Source of the DNA: Alentia gelatinosa
Taxonomy: Eukaryota > Annelida > Polychaeta > Phyllodocida > Polynoidae
NCBI GenBank assembly: GCA_950022655.1
Contig: OX465579.1
Coordinates: 17,645,088-17,709,087, forward strand
Reading direction: 5' to 3'
Length of the DNA: 64,000 nucleotides
This document shows positions 1 through 12,530 of this stretch, one piece after another (within the stretch, counting starts at the first letter, position 1; each line of letters starts with the position of its first letter). The notes under the pieces were generated by a model. The model was not told the DNA's origin. It did no database searches and was given only the letters and a program-made list of their open reading frames with translations. A program made the position numbers and the translations under genes.

Positions 1-639
1 GACTTTACACATTAATTGTCATGGTGAAATGGGAGCCTTAAGTAGGCGTTAGGCTTTACTTTGGTACCAGACCGCATACCATTGATGTTGAAGCGATCTT
101 TTGTAGCCATGAATCTGGTTGGTTTACTTAGTCCTCTGAATGGGTCTCTGTATCGGGAACATAGGGCCAATCTATCTGATATGATATGGATGTTACTCAG
201 ACCTTCGTAAGTCATATAGGGAGCCAATGTGAGCTCCGCATATATGTACCCGTGCTTAAAACACCATATAATGTCCCGTTCACACTGTGCGACTTGAAAG
301 TACTTTGGTACCGCCAGGCCTCACTGTATCTGCCAGTGACTAGCGCATCAAATCAGATAGATTAATGGCAGTTTTATAAAAACAAAAAGCAGTGGGAATA
401 ATATTGATCCATATATGTGTAACCAGATGCTCTTAACAAAGATTCTGACCTGCATTTATTTGATTTTAATTGGTGTGACACTCCTTCCAAATGAACTCAG
501 GAGTCAATGAGAATATCTTCAATTGAGATAATATAATGGGATCATTGCTAAAGTATCCCATGACAACTCTTCTTAAGGGCGTGTTCCTCAGGGCTGGCGA
601 TAATGGGTCTGTGCCAAACATGCTCATTATAGGAAGGAG
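1..639. other. No gene seen; short repeat ends
   Basis: Open frames here are short and unsupported. Near 217 starts a TAGGGAGCC end of the same element family as at 20,252 and 29,917, and near 12 a similar GGGAGCC end. Nothing else recognised. Confidence 0.4.
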
Positions 640-1230
640 GACCCCCCCTATAGGGTGTCTACGAACTGACATCGGCACTTGTCCAGAAAAGGTGGATAAT
701 AAATACAATATAGACTGGTTTCAGATAAAAGCAGTTGAATGCTCCTCGGTGTTGGAGGGGGTGGGGAGTTAGCTCAGAGGTTAGAGCACTGGACTTGTAA
801 CCCTAAGGTTGTAGGACTTTGTGGGTTAGAGTCCCACCCCCAGCAGTGGTAGATTTACTGCTATATCAAAGGCCAATTGTTCTCATACCATATCTATATG
901 GTATGGGAAGTAAAAGAACTCTCACCTTGGTAAATGTGTAGCGGTGAGATTTCTACCTGAATTCATCACTTAAATTCGATCAGCACCCTCGTGGTGTAAA
1001 AGAAACTTGAGAAAGTCTGGTAAAGACCTATAATGGTTGACTCAACATCAAATCAAACCAAACAAAGAAACAAGTAAATTCTTGGTGTTGACTCTGCACT
1101 ATATCCTCGCATATAGCCTATGCTGGGATGTTACTACGCATCAACCTCTCAGAGCATATAGTCAGACGTAGTGCGACCCTGTTCGTTCCTCAATAGAGTC
1201 GGACTTGAGGTCATAAGCAAAGTTTGAGAC
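640..1230. mobile_element. Palindromic element interrupted by a SINE
   Basis: The left half (about 640-755) and right half (about 1091-1230) match parts of related copies at 1,540-1,790 and 5,880-6,200 (phrases such as ggtggataat, gactggtttc, ctcctcgg, gttgactctg). The SINE at 756-1083 splits this copy. Confidence 0.55.
756..1083 (+). mobile_element. tRNA-derived SINE, copy 1
   Basis: The tRNA-like head at about 763-845 has a good A box (ttagctcagaggttagagca) and a B box-like segment (gggttagagtcccac). A tRNA-unrelated body and a CAAACCAAACAAAG-type tail follow. The 7-base direct repeat GGTGTTG at 749-755 and 1084-1090 is a likely target duplication. Confidence 0.75.
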
Positions 1231-2330
1231 TCACATGATCGCTGGTAACCAGCTCAATTACAAATTCAAGTTTTCAAAATGGTGGATGGTTGATTGAGGG
1301 GCTTTCCCATTCAGGAATTCAAAGGAAGATATAATAAAGAAAAAGGTAACATCTGCTGCTTACATGATCTCAGACTGAAGATTGTGATGTAAGTTGTTGA
1401 ATTCAACTGTTTTTTATTTAATGCCACTTCCTTTACAAACGTTATTGTGCGAACCAGTTTCGTTCGCAAAGAATCTCAAAGTTTGCCTATGTCCTTAAGT
1501 ACAACGATTGCAGGGATTGCTAGCGGACACACAGCAATGTACTACGTATAACAGAGAGCACACTGCCGCCATTTGTATCTAAAACCATCAATATTGCCTG
1601 TGTCCACCTAATACCAGATGTCCATAGAAAACTCATAGGGAGTGTGCATCACCATAACCGGAGCATACATATATGGCCTCGGAGTCGACTCTGCGCAATA
1701 TCCTCGCATACGCTCTGATATTACTATACGCATCAACTCCTCGGAACATACGGCCGCTTGTATCTGAAACAAATCAATATTGTGTGTACCTACCGATTGT
1801 TAGACCTATGTAGGCTACTTGGAGAGTGACCGGAAGCATTTGTCAAGACGCATCACTTGGCATAAACGTCATATCCGGAAGTTGGCGTCTCGCTTCCGAG
1901 AGCGCTGGTATTTTTGATCGATCGACATGTCGTAGGCTGCTGCTGCTCTAGAAAGTTACCTCCTTGTTTGAATTAGGTTTACAAGGTTAAATAACAATCC
2001 CCTTTAAGGGGTGGTAAGTATTGTCACGTTATAATTCAAGGGCAAATTTTCTTATTTCGTACATAATGTGAGCTCCTTCTGCCCTCGTCATTGACTCAAG
2101 GTCAACGCTTCAACAAATAGCCAGGGAAACAAATCCATGATCAATTGAAGACTAGTTGGATGTTAATACAGAACCTATGTCACCGAATTCATAGCATTTG
2201 CTATACCATGCTGGTCCGATTTATTGACACTGACAACCATGAATGTCATATATCATTTTCTAGAATTCTATAGGGCCTGCAAGTAGCAAATAAACATCCG
2301 TCGTTGACGAAACAGCGCCGATGAAATAAA
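1231..2330. other. Repeat fragments, no gene seen
   Basis: A further copy of the palindromic element lies at about 1,540-1,790 (gagtcgactctgcgcaatat, catcaactcctcgg). Outside it I see nothing coding. Confidence 0.35.
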
Positions 2331-2338
2331 AAGATATC

Positions 2339-2562
2339 AACAGCAACACCCACCCACCAACACCAACATTCACACCCATCATTCCCAACAGCCACCAACA
2401 ACAACATTGACCCTCACCATCCCATACCTATCTACACCCACCAACAATAACACTGACACCCACCAACCCACTTCTTCCTATACCTACCATCACCCACAAA
2501 CACCTATGCCCAACACCCAAAACTCACACCTGCCAACATTAACACCATTACATCTACCGAAA
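2339..2562. repeat. CA/C-rich low-complexity tract
   Basis: Irregular runs of CACCCACCAACA-like units with almost no G. Not a clean tandem array. Confidence 0.6.
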
Positions 2563-2879
2563 AAATAATTGTTAAACATCTTTTTTCAGTAATAGATATA
2601 GAAAGAGCACACCTTCTATGTGCCTTAAATTTGGTCGAGATTGGTTAATCATTAATGGAAGGGGTGTTCACCTCAAGCATGGACCGGAAGCATAACATAT
2701 GAATTTGAATCATATACCTGATTTGAATTGTAAGATTCTAGAACAATTATATATACATGATTTGAATTGTAAGATTCTGCTAATGTTCTAACCCGAAATC
2801 AGTGATGCAACCACTGCCAAATTGAGGCTGTAGTTGGCAGCTAGCAGTCTTGCTGGAAGCCCCCATCTCTCCTGTACCC

Positions 2880-3330
2880 ATATAATCAATCATAAAGCTT
2901 GACTACCTAGGACCTAATTCTCAATGAAGTCACTTATTTAGACTTGGTCGTTCACATTCAAATATCCAGCAGCAACTGCTTTCTCTATTTGTGTCATCAG
3001 TTGGTAGTCATAAGGCTCCCTTGCAGTATCTCAAAGGACCTTCACTGTTCTTGTAACAGTTTCATTGACATGCAAATATGGATGATCTGGCAATTTGTTA
3101 TAGTCTGGCATGATGTGAGGGATCTTTGGAATGAGTGGATCAATCTATAGTGTAGCACTACAGAAGGAACTCTGATTTTCTTGCATGCAGAACCCCTTGA
3201 AGTACTCAATATAGAGTTCTCAATAAAGAGTTCTCTTTGCTCATAGTGCTCTTCCATAAATATGGTAATCTTATTGAAATAAGCATCAACAGGGGCATTT
3301 CGTAGCACTTGATGTTGTAGCAAATGGTCC
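2880..3330 (-). pseudogene. Possible decayed coding stretch
   Basis: Read on the minus strand, coding-like segments lie in different frames: NAPVDAYFNKITIFMEEHY, then IMPDYNKLPDHPYLHVNETV, then EPYDYQLMTQIEKAVAAGYL, with a stop between the last two. No family recognised and no splice sites fit. It may be an old processed pseudogene or chance. Confidence 0.25.
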
Positions 3331-4549
3331 TAATTCATCAATGTTTATATGGGACGAGGCTAAAAAAAAACAAAAAAAAACAAACAAACTAATTCATCAA
3401 TGTTGACTAAAAAACTAATGATCTTGTGAGACTGCATTGATTCTGGGACAAATGTTAGTGTTTGTCCATTGTTGTCTCCCTCCACATACGTCTGTCAGAA
3501 TGAGGGAGGGTGCACTCCCATCTCGAGTTGGCGAACAAGACTGTAACCATAGACACTGAACTCCAGGGGGTGAGACAACTATAGTTACCTTGTGCATTGA
3601 TCAGTATTATAGTTGTACAACTAAGCTGATTTCTTAAGCTATGATATGATATGAATGCATTTTATAACATCAATTCTTGTCATTGAACACAAATATGGGG
3701 GTTTGCCTCCATGTTCAGCTGAAAACGTTGACCCCGTGACAGAATTAGTGAAAAAAATGTGCCCCCCACCCTGGAAATACACAAAAAAAAGTTGGCACCT
3801 CCCCCTAAAAACTGTGCGCCCCCCCCCCCCCCCCCCGGGCCATAATTATTGAAAGCTCCCTAAGGTTGAAGCAAGAAGATCATAAAAAGAGTACTGACTT
3901 TTTGAAAGGTGCCATCAGTCTTAAGCGAGTGGTGCCATCGGTCCAGCTAAATCACGCCATCGGTCCAAAGTGTTGCCATCAGGCTGGGGTGCCATCAGTC
4001 CAGTAAACCTTCAGGATAGTTGTGCGGGGGTCTGCTCTTGTGATACACCTCTAGATCTGATCTAGTCAAAAAGGTTTCATATAATTACTCATGCACCACC
4101 AAAATACTTCTTTAATTATTGATCCCTAAAAGCAATTTTCCACTGGCCAACGAAAATCGCACCGATTAATTGAGTTCTCCTAAAAGTCGGTCGTTGGTGG
4201 CCAATGACTGCACATGTTGTCTAAAAATCGGTCAGGGTGCTGTGTATGCCTTGTTTCTGCCATGTTTGAAGGTCCAAACTGACCGAGCTGTCTCCAAACA
4301 CAATGACCATCACCGACATTTTCAACCCCTTCAGTCATTGACCAAGTTAGTTTGCAGTGGCCACATTGCATAATCTATGCACAACTAATCAGTGAACACT
4401 TCTCCACATGCCTGTTTCCATTCACTGATCTGGTGTTGGTATACCCTAAAAATCGATTGGTGGTTCCCAACAGTAGATCGGTGGTGAATAGTCAACCAAT
4501 GGAAAAAAGGCTTTTGCCGATCTCTGCTAAACACCTAGAGACGTGATAT
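3331..4549. other. No gene seen
   Basis: Contains a poly-C tract at about 3819-3836 and short A-runs near 3,361. The short open frames do not resemble known proteins. Confidence 0.35.
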
Positions 4550-4557
4550 ATTGTAGG

Positions 4558-4672
4558 TTTATCTCACCTCGTTTGACCGCAGAGTAATTCACTCAGCTTC
4601 TCTTCGTGAATTACCCTGCAGTCAAACTCGGTGGAGTATGGACCAAGCTGTTTTCATCTCATGGGTTTCCTT
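4558..4672. mobile_element. Palindromic MITE, family P, copy 1
   Basis: Inverted halves built from tttgaccgcagagtaattca and gtgaattac...gtcaaac around a short loop, ending in ttttcatctcatgggtttcc. Same family as copies near 12.5, 22.0, 27.6, 30.7, 42.2, 56.4 and 61.5 kb. Confidence 0.65.
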
Positions 4673-5870
4673 CTAAAGAGTTGGTACTGCCACAACACCA
4701 TCTGGGTCAGATCTAGTGTCATTTTAACTCAGCCAAAGCCATGCGTAATGACTCAAAACAAAGTTGTGGAGCTAAGAATTGGCGATTAGGATGTATCCCA
4801 ACTCTACAAGTGTTGTCCGGGATCTAGACGAGACAGGCTTCAGATGTGAAAGATCAAAATACAAGGACCCTGCGTAAGCAGAAACCCTGAGATAATTTAC
4901 AGTTTTACTGGGATCGGGTATTTTCCCCTCTATTACACCTTATAGAACATGGCTGGGTGATGTGGTGACAACACTCCTAACTAACTAGGCGTCCTAACTA
5001 ATAAAAGAAAGACCTAAAAGTGAATAGAACTTTTGAAACTCAAATGTAGAAACTGTGGCAATTTTTTCGTTCGCGTAACCACTAGGGTTCAACGTTGGAA
5101 ATTTTTTTTCTCACTTTATATCAAATGTACAAGTTGCATTTATTTCTTTTGGACCAGAGTAAAAAAATAAAATTGTATGATAGCAAAACAGATTTGATGA
5201 CTCAACTTTCATTCAAAGTTTATTGAATACCATTGAATCACAATATATCCATACCTCACTGATTGTGGTATAAATCCCTTCGCATTGGCTTGGCTTTTGC
5301 CATGGAATGCCTTTAGTGTAGCTCCTGGCATCGTTCCATAAATGTTGAGTGCATGCTGCGGTTCAGGAATGCCATGAGGCATTACCAAGTGATTGAAGTA
5401 TTATATATGGTGTTCTTGCACTGTCACAAGAATGTGTTTATTTGTTATAAAAATTTGTAATTAGTCTTATTTTACATGGTTATGCTGATATGCACATTTC
5501 CTATACCTGCATATTCGGTTGTGAATTCACCTTATTAGATCAGTAGGAATCAATACTTTTTTCCTTTTTTGTTAAGTGAAGAAGAAAAAAAAAGTAAAGC
5601 AGGGTAGGAATTGTTTTAGTTTACCCTGAAAAACACAAAGAGAAGTGATTGCTTTTAATCCGTTCACAAGTTGAAATGTGTCGAGGTTTGATACATAAAT
5701 TATGTCTGGGAGTATTATACATTAATCTTATGATATTTTTTGATTATCTACATTCAGATAAAGGCGTGCATTAAAAAAAAAAGTCGAAAATCGACACCCA
5801 TTGGGAAAACGATATAGACAGAAAAAGATGTTCTTATCTAAAGGCATACGATTCACCCTGTATATGGGCG
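4673..5870. other. No gene seen
   Basis: AT-rich sequence without supported open frames. A short hairpin lies near 5,290-5,385 (ttggcttttgccatggaatgcc, and aatgccatgaggcatt further on). Confidence 0.3.
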
Positions 5871-5879
5871 TATTAACAT

Positions 5880-6290
5880 GTCACCAAACATAAAGACTTA
5901 CAAAACACGGACAATGACATTTGACCAATCCATGGCTGTTGTTGGCAGGAAACAAGAGAAAGGACAATGGAGAAGAGATATACACAATACGGACTGGTTT
6001 CGGAAACAAGCGGCCGTATGCTCCGAGGAGTTGACGCATGGTAATATCCGAGCGTGCGCAAAGATATTGCATAGAGTCAACTCCGAGGAGCATACGACCG
6101 CTTTATCTGAAACCAGTCTATATTGTAATTATCATCCACCTTTTCTGGACAAGTGGCATGTCGATATCAGTTCGTTTTGGTTATGCACTATTTTTCCATA
6201 CCCACTATTTTTCCATATGCGCCACCCGGAGCATACAATATATCCATATGCCCCGGGTATGTCCATACACTCTCTATATGTATTTTCTAC
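5880..6290. mobile_element. Long palindromic (hairpin) element
   Basis: gtatgctccgaggagttgac (near 6,016) is answered by its reverse complement gtcaactccgaggagcatac (near 6,073), with the inverted match extending outward (gactggtttc / gaaaccagtc). Open frames on both strands here are the two faces of the palindrome and not genes. Confidence 0.7.
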
Positions 6291-6660
6291 GGACTTTTTT
6301 TCTCGGTGAATCTAAAATGTTTTTGAGACCAAGCACCCTTACATTAACACTTCCACTTTAATACATGATATTTCCCCGTCCTATAATTCCCGCGATCACT
6401 TCCAGTCCTTACAGGGTTATACCACCGTTAGGACAGCGGGCAGGTTCCGTCTGAACACGAACCTGCAGTTCTAGTTACTCAGCACAGAGCAAACAAGAAC
6501 TAAGTCAGGCGCCTCTGTTAATCCCTAGAGGTGTGCACACTGTGTACATCATGTGTTTATTCTCGTGCCCTGAGGTGAAACAGGGTTGATGATCTCCTTG
6601 TCCTTAATGAACCTAATGAACACGGCCCTAATTTCTATGATTTCTGGAGAACTCGACCCG

Positions 6661-6770
6661 AAATGATTTTTTTTTTTTTTTTTTATTCAGGTAACAAAAA
6701 ATAGACAACTTACAATCGTCTATTGGCGTTCTTCCTTGTAGCGGTCATAACAAGACATCACAGGACAATA
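6661..6770 (-). mobile_element. LINE 3' end (minus strand), copy A
   Basis: A T-run at about 6667-6684 is followed by attcag and, further on, ggcgttcttcct. Read on the minus strand this gives GAAGAACGCC ... CTGAATAAAAA, the 3' end also seen at 51.2-51.3 kb. Confidence 0.5.
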
Positions 6771-7435
6771 CATTACAATTGTTACTCGATATAACTAATA
6801 TACAACGTTTCTCAGGTCATATAACTCTGAGACGATTACAGAACAGGTATTATCATCATTCTATTTTAAGATTATAATTTATTAGTTGTCTACAGTCATA
6901 GCTTTTTTCCATGAAATCACATCAGTTTGACCCGTAGTTGTCTGTAGAACTAGACCCGTTTGAGAGAACTGGGCCCGCGAAGTGGACCCGTTTCAGATAC
7001 TAATGGTTAAGATAGTTTAATATAAAAGGAAAGGTCACACTAGTTAACTTTCTGACAAATATCAAAACTAGCAGATTTGGAAAATAAGTCCAGTCAGGTT
7101 TAGGGGATTAGTGTTAGGGTTAGAGATAGGGTTAACTGGTTTTTTTCATCCTCTGAGAAGACCAAATTTGAAGCACAGATAGCATATTTACTACTAAGTA
7201 TATTAGTTAGCCCCATTGTACTGAAGATATATACTTGAGTTGGGAAGATTTAAAACGAGTAATGGGTCGAGCTTGTAGTCCGTGGTCAAGTTTTTTACCA
7301 GTCAAGTTCGATCCATTTCTATCGTAGTCCATTTGAAAAGGTGCTCCAATTTTTGTGAAACATGATAAGGATCGACCGTGTTGCAATATCTTTATTTACC
7401 TCGCATATAATTCTATATAAATTACACGGCCGTAA
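6771..7435. other. No gene seen
   Basis: Noncoding, AT-rich; no feature recognised. Confidence 0.3.
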
Positions 7436-7882
7436 TTTCAGCCCTCTCAGTGAAACCTATAAGAGCTATAAAAACCTATATTTCAACACTTGAGCCTTTA
7501 TCTTTTAGAAAAGTAACCTATGTAACCTATATTGTCTCACTGCCAGACAGATGTGATGTATACAGGGTATTTGAGAAGATAACTTAACACTAGTCAGATT
7601 GATAAATGACAAAAAAGTAGCAGTGTATTATGATACCCTACAAGGGTTTCAGAACCAGCAGTTTGCCTGTCATTTTGGCAGTTTAGCTTTCTTGTTAGAA
7701 ACCCAGCATGCAAGTGAATAGAATTTGTCAATTCACTATATTTTTCTGCATTATGCTGAATATGCTAACCCTAGAGAGCTATAAATGTTTTTGCCCTTGA
7801 AAAACCTATAAACACCTATATTTTGATTCTCAAAACCTATAAAAAAACCTATATTGAGGAAAAGGTGTGCTGGGAGGCCTGT
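7436..7882. mobile_element. Element with AGGCCTCC ends, copy 1
   Basis: The interior is made of repeated aaaacctataaaaacctata phrases and ends in ctgggaggcctg. A second copy at 58,828-59,378 shares the order of phrases and has both ends (gcaggcctcc ... ggaggcctgc). Confidence 0.5.
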
Positions 7883-8760
7883 GATTTCTATCGTGGTTCT
7901 TATGAATAGGTGCTCCAATATTTTTTAATTTTGTGAAACATAGAAAGGATCAAATGGGCTGGAATAAATATTTTATTCGCATATGATTTTTTTCTCCAAA
8001 TCTTTATCAAGTACCTGACAGCCCACTTGTATGGTAGCTGTATTTAAGCATCTAAACCTGCCACGTTTCCAGATCATGATTTATTTTCTAAAGATTTATT
8101 CATATAAAAGTAGAAATTCAGACTTAGTATTAGAATAGAGAACGAGTCAACTATAGTCCGTAAACCTAAGGAAATCAGCCTACTTTTGAAAAATAGTATC
8201 GGGATATTCTCATTTGAAGGTGACCCCATGAACGCACTAAGCAAAATCTCTGCTAAATGACTTTATGTTGCACAGATTAAAGCAGCAACGTAGGATAGCG
8301 TGCGTTATTATAATTTACTTTGGAGAACGCTTGGTCTGCCACAATGATATGATGGTTTATAAATCTCATGAAGGTTTTAGATGTGCTTGGGGCTAGTTAT
8401 AGGATACATACACAGTGTAGAAGGTGGTTGGCCCAGTGTTCTTTCCCTTAGTAAACTTCACTTTTCATGAATTGATAGAACGTTTTGTGAAGTTTAGAGG
8501 CCCAGACTAGCTACATGTAGACCGTAAGAGTAAGGGAGTGAGAACCCATCACAGATGTACTTGGTACCACTATGAGTCAAGAATAACTGAATTTAATGAC
8601 AGATTGTTCAGCTTATATATACAGAAAGCAGGTAGCATCTTGCTGCAGGTTGAGCTTGCAAGCTCTGTACTGTGAGTGGCTGTTGAACCATAGCCAATGA
8701 CGATTGACTGGTCTTGTTCTGGTCTGTCGCACATGCAAGGAGGGCTGCTCATGTCACCAC
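7883..8760. other. No gene seen
   Basis: Noncoding; short open frames only. Confidence 0.3.
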
Positions 8761-8799
8761 CAACTCAGGTGTTATGTTAGCCTGGCAGCCTGGCCTAGT

Positions 8800-9045
8800 T
8801 AGACTAAAGGCCAGGTAACGGGTTCCAGTTTCGTGGTGCATTATTGGTAACGCCTCCATTTTTCTGTTGCATTGTGGGATTGCGCAACCTTGGCAGACCA
8901 CAAGATTCGCTAGTGGTTCCCGGGGTATCCGCTCGTGGGCTCGGCGTAGATATATCCGCTTTGAAGGCATGAGCGCCCTGGCCCTAGGGACAACGGGACG
9001 TACTACGGCCTAGTTGAAGGACGTAGGAACCCGTTACCTGTCCCT
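8800..9045. repeat. Inverted repeat of about 240 bp
   Basis: ggtaacgggttcc (about 8,814) and ggaacccgttacc (about 9,029) are reverse complements, with more scattered matches between (ggcctagtt on both sides). Confidence 0.5.
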
Positions 9046-10023
9046 TATTCTAGGGCAGGGAACCAGTCTAGTGTTATGTCAGCGCGCCCTGCTCCTATGT
9101 GGGCAGACTGGGAACTAGAGCCAACAATAATGAGGGTAAACATGCCATTCACTACATGGCTGCCATACATTTAACATCAAGACAGGGAGGGGCGGCTGCA
9201 AAATGGTGACTTTTATCAATGCAGTTATTTTGATACTGATAAATATGAACAATTTTGATGATTAATATCTTTGCATAGAAACCAATATAACCAATATAAC
9301 CAATAGCCACGTCCTAAAGAAACCAATATAACTGGTCACGATAGGGATGTAGAGACTAGAACTTTACAGTTTGACTTAATACTCACGCTCTGAGAGTACT
9401 GCTGGTGTTTATGCTACGGCTTGATGAAACCAGCTTACATTTCATCATAGTTTTATAATTATTTATTCTAACAGTTAAACGTTGGACAACCGTGTCGAAC
9501 TAGTGTAGACGGTTGAATAACTTGATTACACATTGTAGATGAAGTATTATAAGGAGTTAATATGGTCAGATGAAATATGCAGTCTGGGTCGGGGTTCTCA
9601 CTGGGATTATGCATCTATATTCGGCACTCTCAGAAATAGCAGTGTCAGTAGACTAGCGTCTGAATACCAGACCAGATTATAGGGGGTTGATGTATTACCT
9701 CTTGTGGAAACACAAGACCTCACTGAAAGCAGAAATATTTTTTTTGTTTTCAACTCAAGTACACCTGATGAAGGCCCGATAGCGTGCCGAAACGATGTCA
9801 AGAAATTTAATCTGTACCTACTCTAAAGTATCATTAAAACAATATCTTTAAAATGATAAACTTATACTGGTGTTTGTTGGTTTTGTGGAATTTTCATATA
9901 GAAAATAAAATCATAATTTTTGTTAGTATTTGAAGGAGGGGGGGAGAGAATAAGGTAGAAACATCTTCATTATCACTCATTATATGCATAATTATATATT
10001 GTGAATATATAACGAAAGACATG
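9046..10023. other. No gene seen; holds a hammerhead-like motif
   Basis: AT-rich noncoding sequence. The only feature of note is the motif at 9765-9799, listed separately. Confidence 0.35.
9765..9799 (+). ncRNA. Hammerhead ribozyme-like core
   Basis: CTGATGA, a short stem with GGC and GCC arms, GAAAC, then a minimal AC-GAT-GT stem and C. These are the core elements of type I hammerheads with a very short stem III, as known from Penelope-like retroelements. Stem I does not pair well here, so activity is doubtful. Confidence 0.35.
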
Positions 10024-10025
10024 TA

Positions 10026-11667
10026 CAGTAAAACCCCGCTTAAGGGGGCACCCCGCTAAAGGCAGTGATCCACCAAGTGAAAATTAGGGCCGGACGACGT
10101 CCGTGTGGATGGAATGTGGACGTCGGCTGCTCCCGCCTCTTGTCGGTTCGAGCCGGTTGGGACAATCGCCTTGGTGGATCAGCAAATAATGTTAACTCGG
10201 CTAGAGCCGGCCGCATTTGCCTCTCGTCGGTCATAGCCGCCTCTCCCATTTCCCTGTCGCCCGTAGCCGTCCGGGCGTCGTCCGGGCGTCGTCCGTCGTC
10301 ACCTCACCTAAATGTCACTGTTCTGCTGATCCACCGATCGCTAGCCGTGTGGAGTCGGCTGGAAACTCCCTAGCCGACCCTAGCCGACGCAAATCTGATT
10401 CATTTGATTTTTTAAAGGCGGCCGGACGGCCGATGTCGATGCATTTGAAGAGTTCGACACCCGCCCACAAGCTTTGCCGGGCTCCGCGGCGAGGGATCGC
10501 CGCCAACACGGCGCAGCCGACACGGTGATACCCGAAGCCGCGAACGGACATAGAAAATTCTGACACTATCGTCAGAATTCTAGCCCCATAGCGTGCCATA
10601 CACACTCATAACATTAATCCTTATCTTTATTTACCTCCATTGTTCGATTTAACGTGTATTTCCGCTGTTATTTGATGTTTTCTGACCGTTCCCGTACAAA
10701 TTCCGGCATGCCGGCACACTGCTCCGCTCGATACGCGGCTTTCGCGGGTTCAGAGCATCGAAGTGTATCGCCGCACGCGGTGCCGCCTATCGAGGAACTC
10801 GATTACTACGTAAAATACCATGCGCGCCGCCTATCGAATCAATGGAGAACTCGGCTGGCCTGTCCCCGCGGGCGCCGTGTGGACGTCGGCCGGCTGGAAA
10901 TAACTATTTGGTGGATCAACACGGAGAATTCGAGACGGCCAGACAGCCGGCCTAGGCGATTATAGCAGAAATGACCGTCGTCCAAAGCCAGCTGGACGTC
11001 GCCTCTGCAGTTCTTGGTGGATCTCATTAAGGGGGCAATTTGCTCGGAACTGAAATTTTGCCCTCTATTAAGAGTCTATTTTAACCCCGCTTAAGGACAG
11101 TTTTTCGGTACAGAAATGCTTCAAAACCCCGCTTAAGGGGACAGTCTAGAGGGACAGCTTATCAGAAACATCCCAGATAGTCTGAAAATCCATTTTTATG
11201 GTGTCCGTTCGTAGTTGTTACAACCAGAACAATAGACTAAGCATTCTCTTGCGGGCCCGGGCGACCAGAGTGTATAGTTTGAACAGTGATTCCAACATCT
11301 CTAGCAGTTCTGGGCGGGCCACAGTGAGTGGGTATTGGTAGTACCAGTGATTCTCGCACCTGTTGAAGGTAGCGGGTCTCTTAGCGGGTAAGAAACCTGC
11401 TTACAGGTTAGCGGTGGGCGGTTCAGGGCGGGCTGGGGGCTTTGAAGGTGCGGTATTCAGCGAGCCGTTGCGGCTCTGGGCGGCTCAAAAGGAGGGCCAG
11501 GAAACATCATATGAACAGAAACGATGCTGAGGTCGTTGGGGCTGTGATGCATTGCATCGGTACTGCTAACAGAAAGTGCAGTCCACCCTCGATGCCTTCC
11601 TGAAAACCCCGCTTAAGGAGACAGTTGGCCCGGAACGGAGGGTGTCCCCTTAAGCGGGGTTTTACTG
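10026..11667. mobile_element. 1.6-kb inverted-repeat element at a TA target
   Basis: Left end cagtaaaaccccgcttaagg and right end ccttaagcggggttttactg are reverse complements and are flanked by TA on both sides (10024-10025 and 11668-11669). The sub-phrase aaaaccccgcttaagg recurs inside near 11,090, 11,130 and 11,605. No transposase is visible, so it is non-autonomous. A related end lies at 52,852-52,922. Confidence 0.7.
10063..11030. mobile_element. GC-rich element nested in the above
   Basis: Bounded by gtgatccaccaa and its complement ttggtggatc, which also recur inside (near 10,170, 10,325 and 10,907). GC content rises sharply against the AT-rich surroundings. The open frames of about 100 codons reflect base composition. 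Confidence 0.5.
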
Positions 11668-12179
11668 TATATAAAAGAAATGAGAGAAGCTAATATAGGA
11701 AAGGTCTTTAGCTCTTAGGTCTTTTCGTGAAATATCTGATGCACCCATTTCACACTCCTACACAGATTGGAATATGTTAGACATCAAATGGGAAATTCAC
11801 ATACATGTTGCGACCCCCCCTCCCCCCCCCCCCCCCCACCAAAAAAAAAGGAGAAAGTTCGAGGACAGACACAGAATAAAAAGTACCACATAAAACAGAC
11901 ACTGAATAATGAAACATAGAAAAGCTTCATTTAGTGGAAGTATGGTTTATTGGCAAATACCCAGTTAAACTAAAGTAGCCTTCTAGATACCTGATCCATT
12001 TTTATACCTGCCTGTTTTCAACCAACTTCTGTTAAGAAATATAAATGTTGTGGTACCATTACGTATATGACAAAAATCATTATATTTCGATACAAGGTTC
12101 TTGAAGGGGACACCTCCCATATAGCATATAAGAACAACACAAAGGATATAGACCATGAAGACTGGACTGAAATACTCGC
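11668..12179. other. No gene seen
   Basis: Contains a C-run then A-run at about 11,814-11,848. Nothing coding recognised. Confidence 0.3.
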
Positions 12180-12245
12180 AGGGCCATGGAGAACGAGTTC
12201 CCAATGTCAAAACTATGGGACAAAAATACCAGGGGTGAGATAACA
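12180..12245. mobile_element. Family P MITE, 3' end fragment
   Basis: ggccatggagaacgagttcc ... taccaggggtgagataa is the outer end of the extended family P copies (compare 42,516-42,570). Confidence 0.5.
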
Positions 12246-12530
12246 TACGTTAACCTGTCTGAGCAAGGGCAGCCGGTGTGGCTTTAGAAGTTCATGATGA
12301 ATGGGATAAGTTAGGTAGTCAGAAAAGAGGAGAGATTTAGTGGACCGTCCTTTTAAAACATATTGTTCAGAAATAGCCTCTGAGTGGAAAGGGTTCACAC
12401 TGATAAAACAAGTGAATTCGTGTGTCCAACCCATGCCTTGCTGAAAGAAAATTAATTTCGTTCTAGGAGCCAGTTTTACAGGAAAACTGGTTGATATAGA
12501 ACGTTACTTTACTTTCTGTTCAATTATTAG

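Noticed and set aside
763..845. tRNA gene-like sequence with TGT anticodon loop
   Set aside because: Part of a SINE: the same head is followed by the same unrelated body and tail in other copies, with target duplications, and the stems are imperfect.
5873..6309. Overlapping frames of up to 143 codons on both strands
   Set aside because: Two faces of a palindromic element.
10065..10965. Several open frames of about 100 codons on both strands
   Set aside because: GC-rich nested element; frames are open because stops are rare at this composition.
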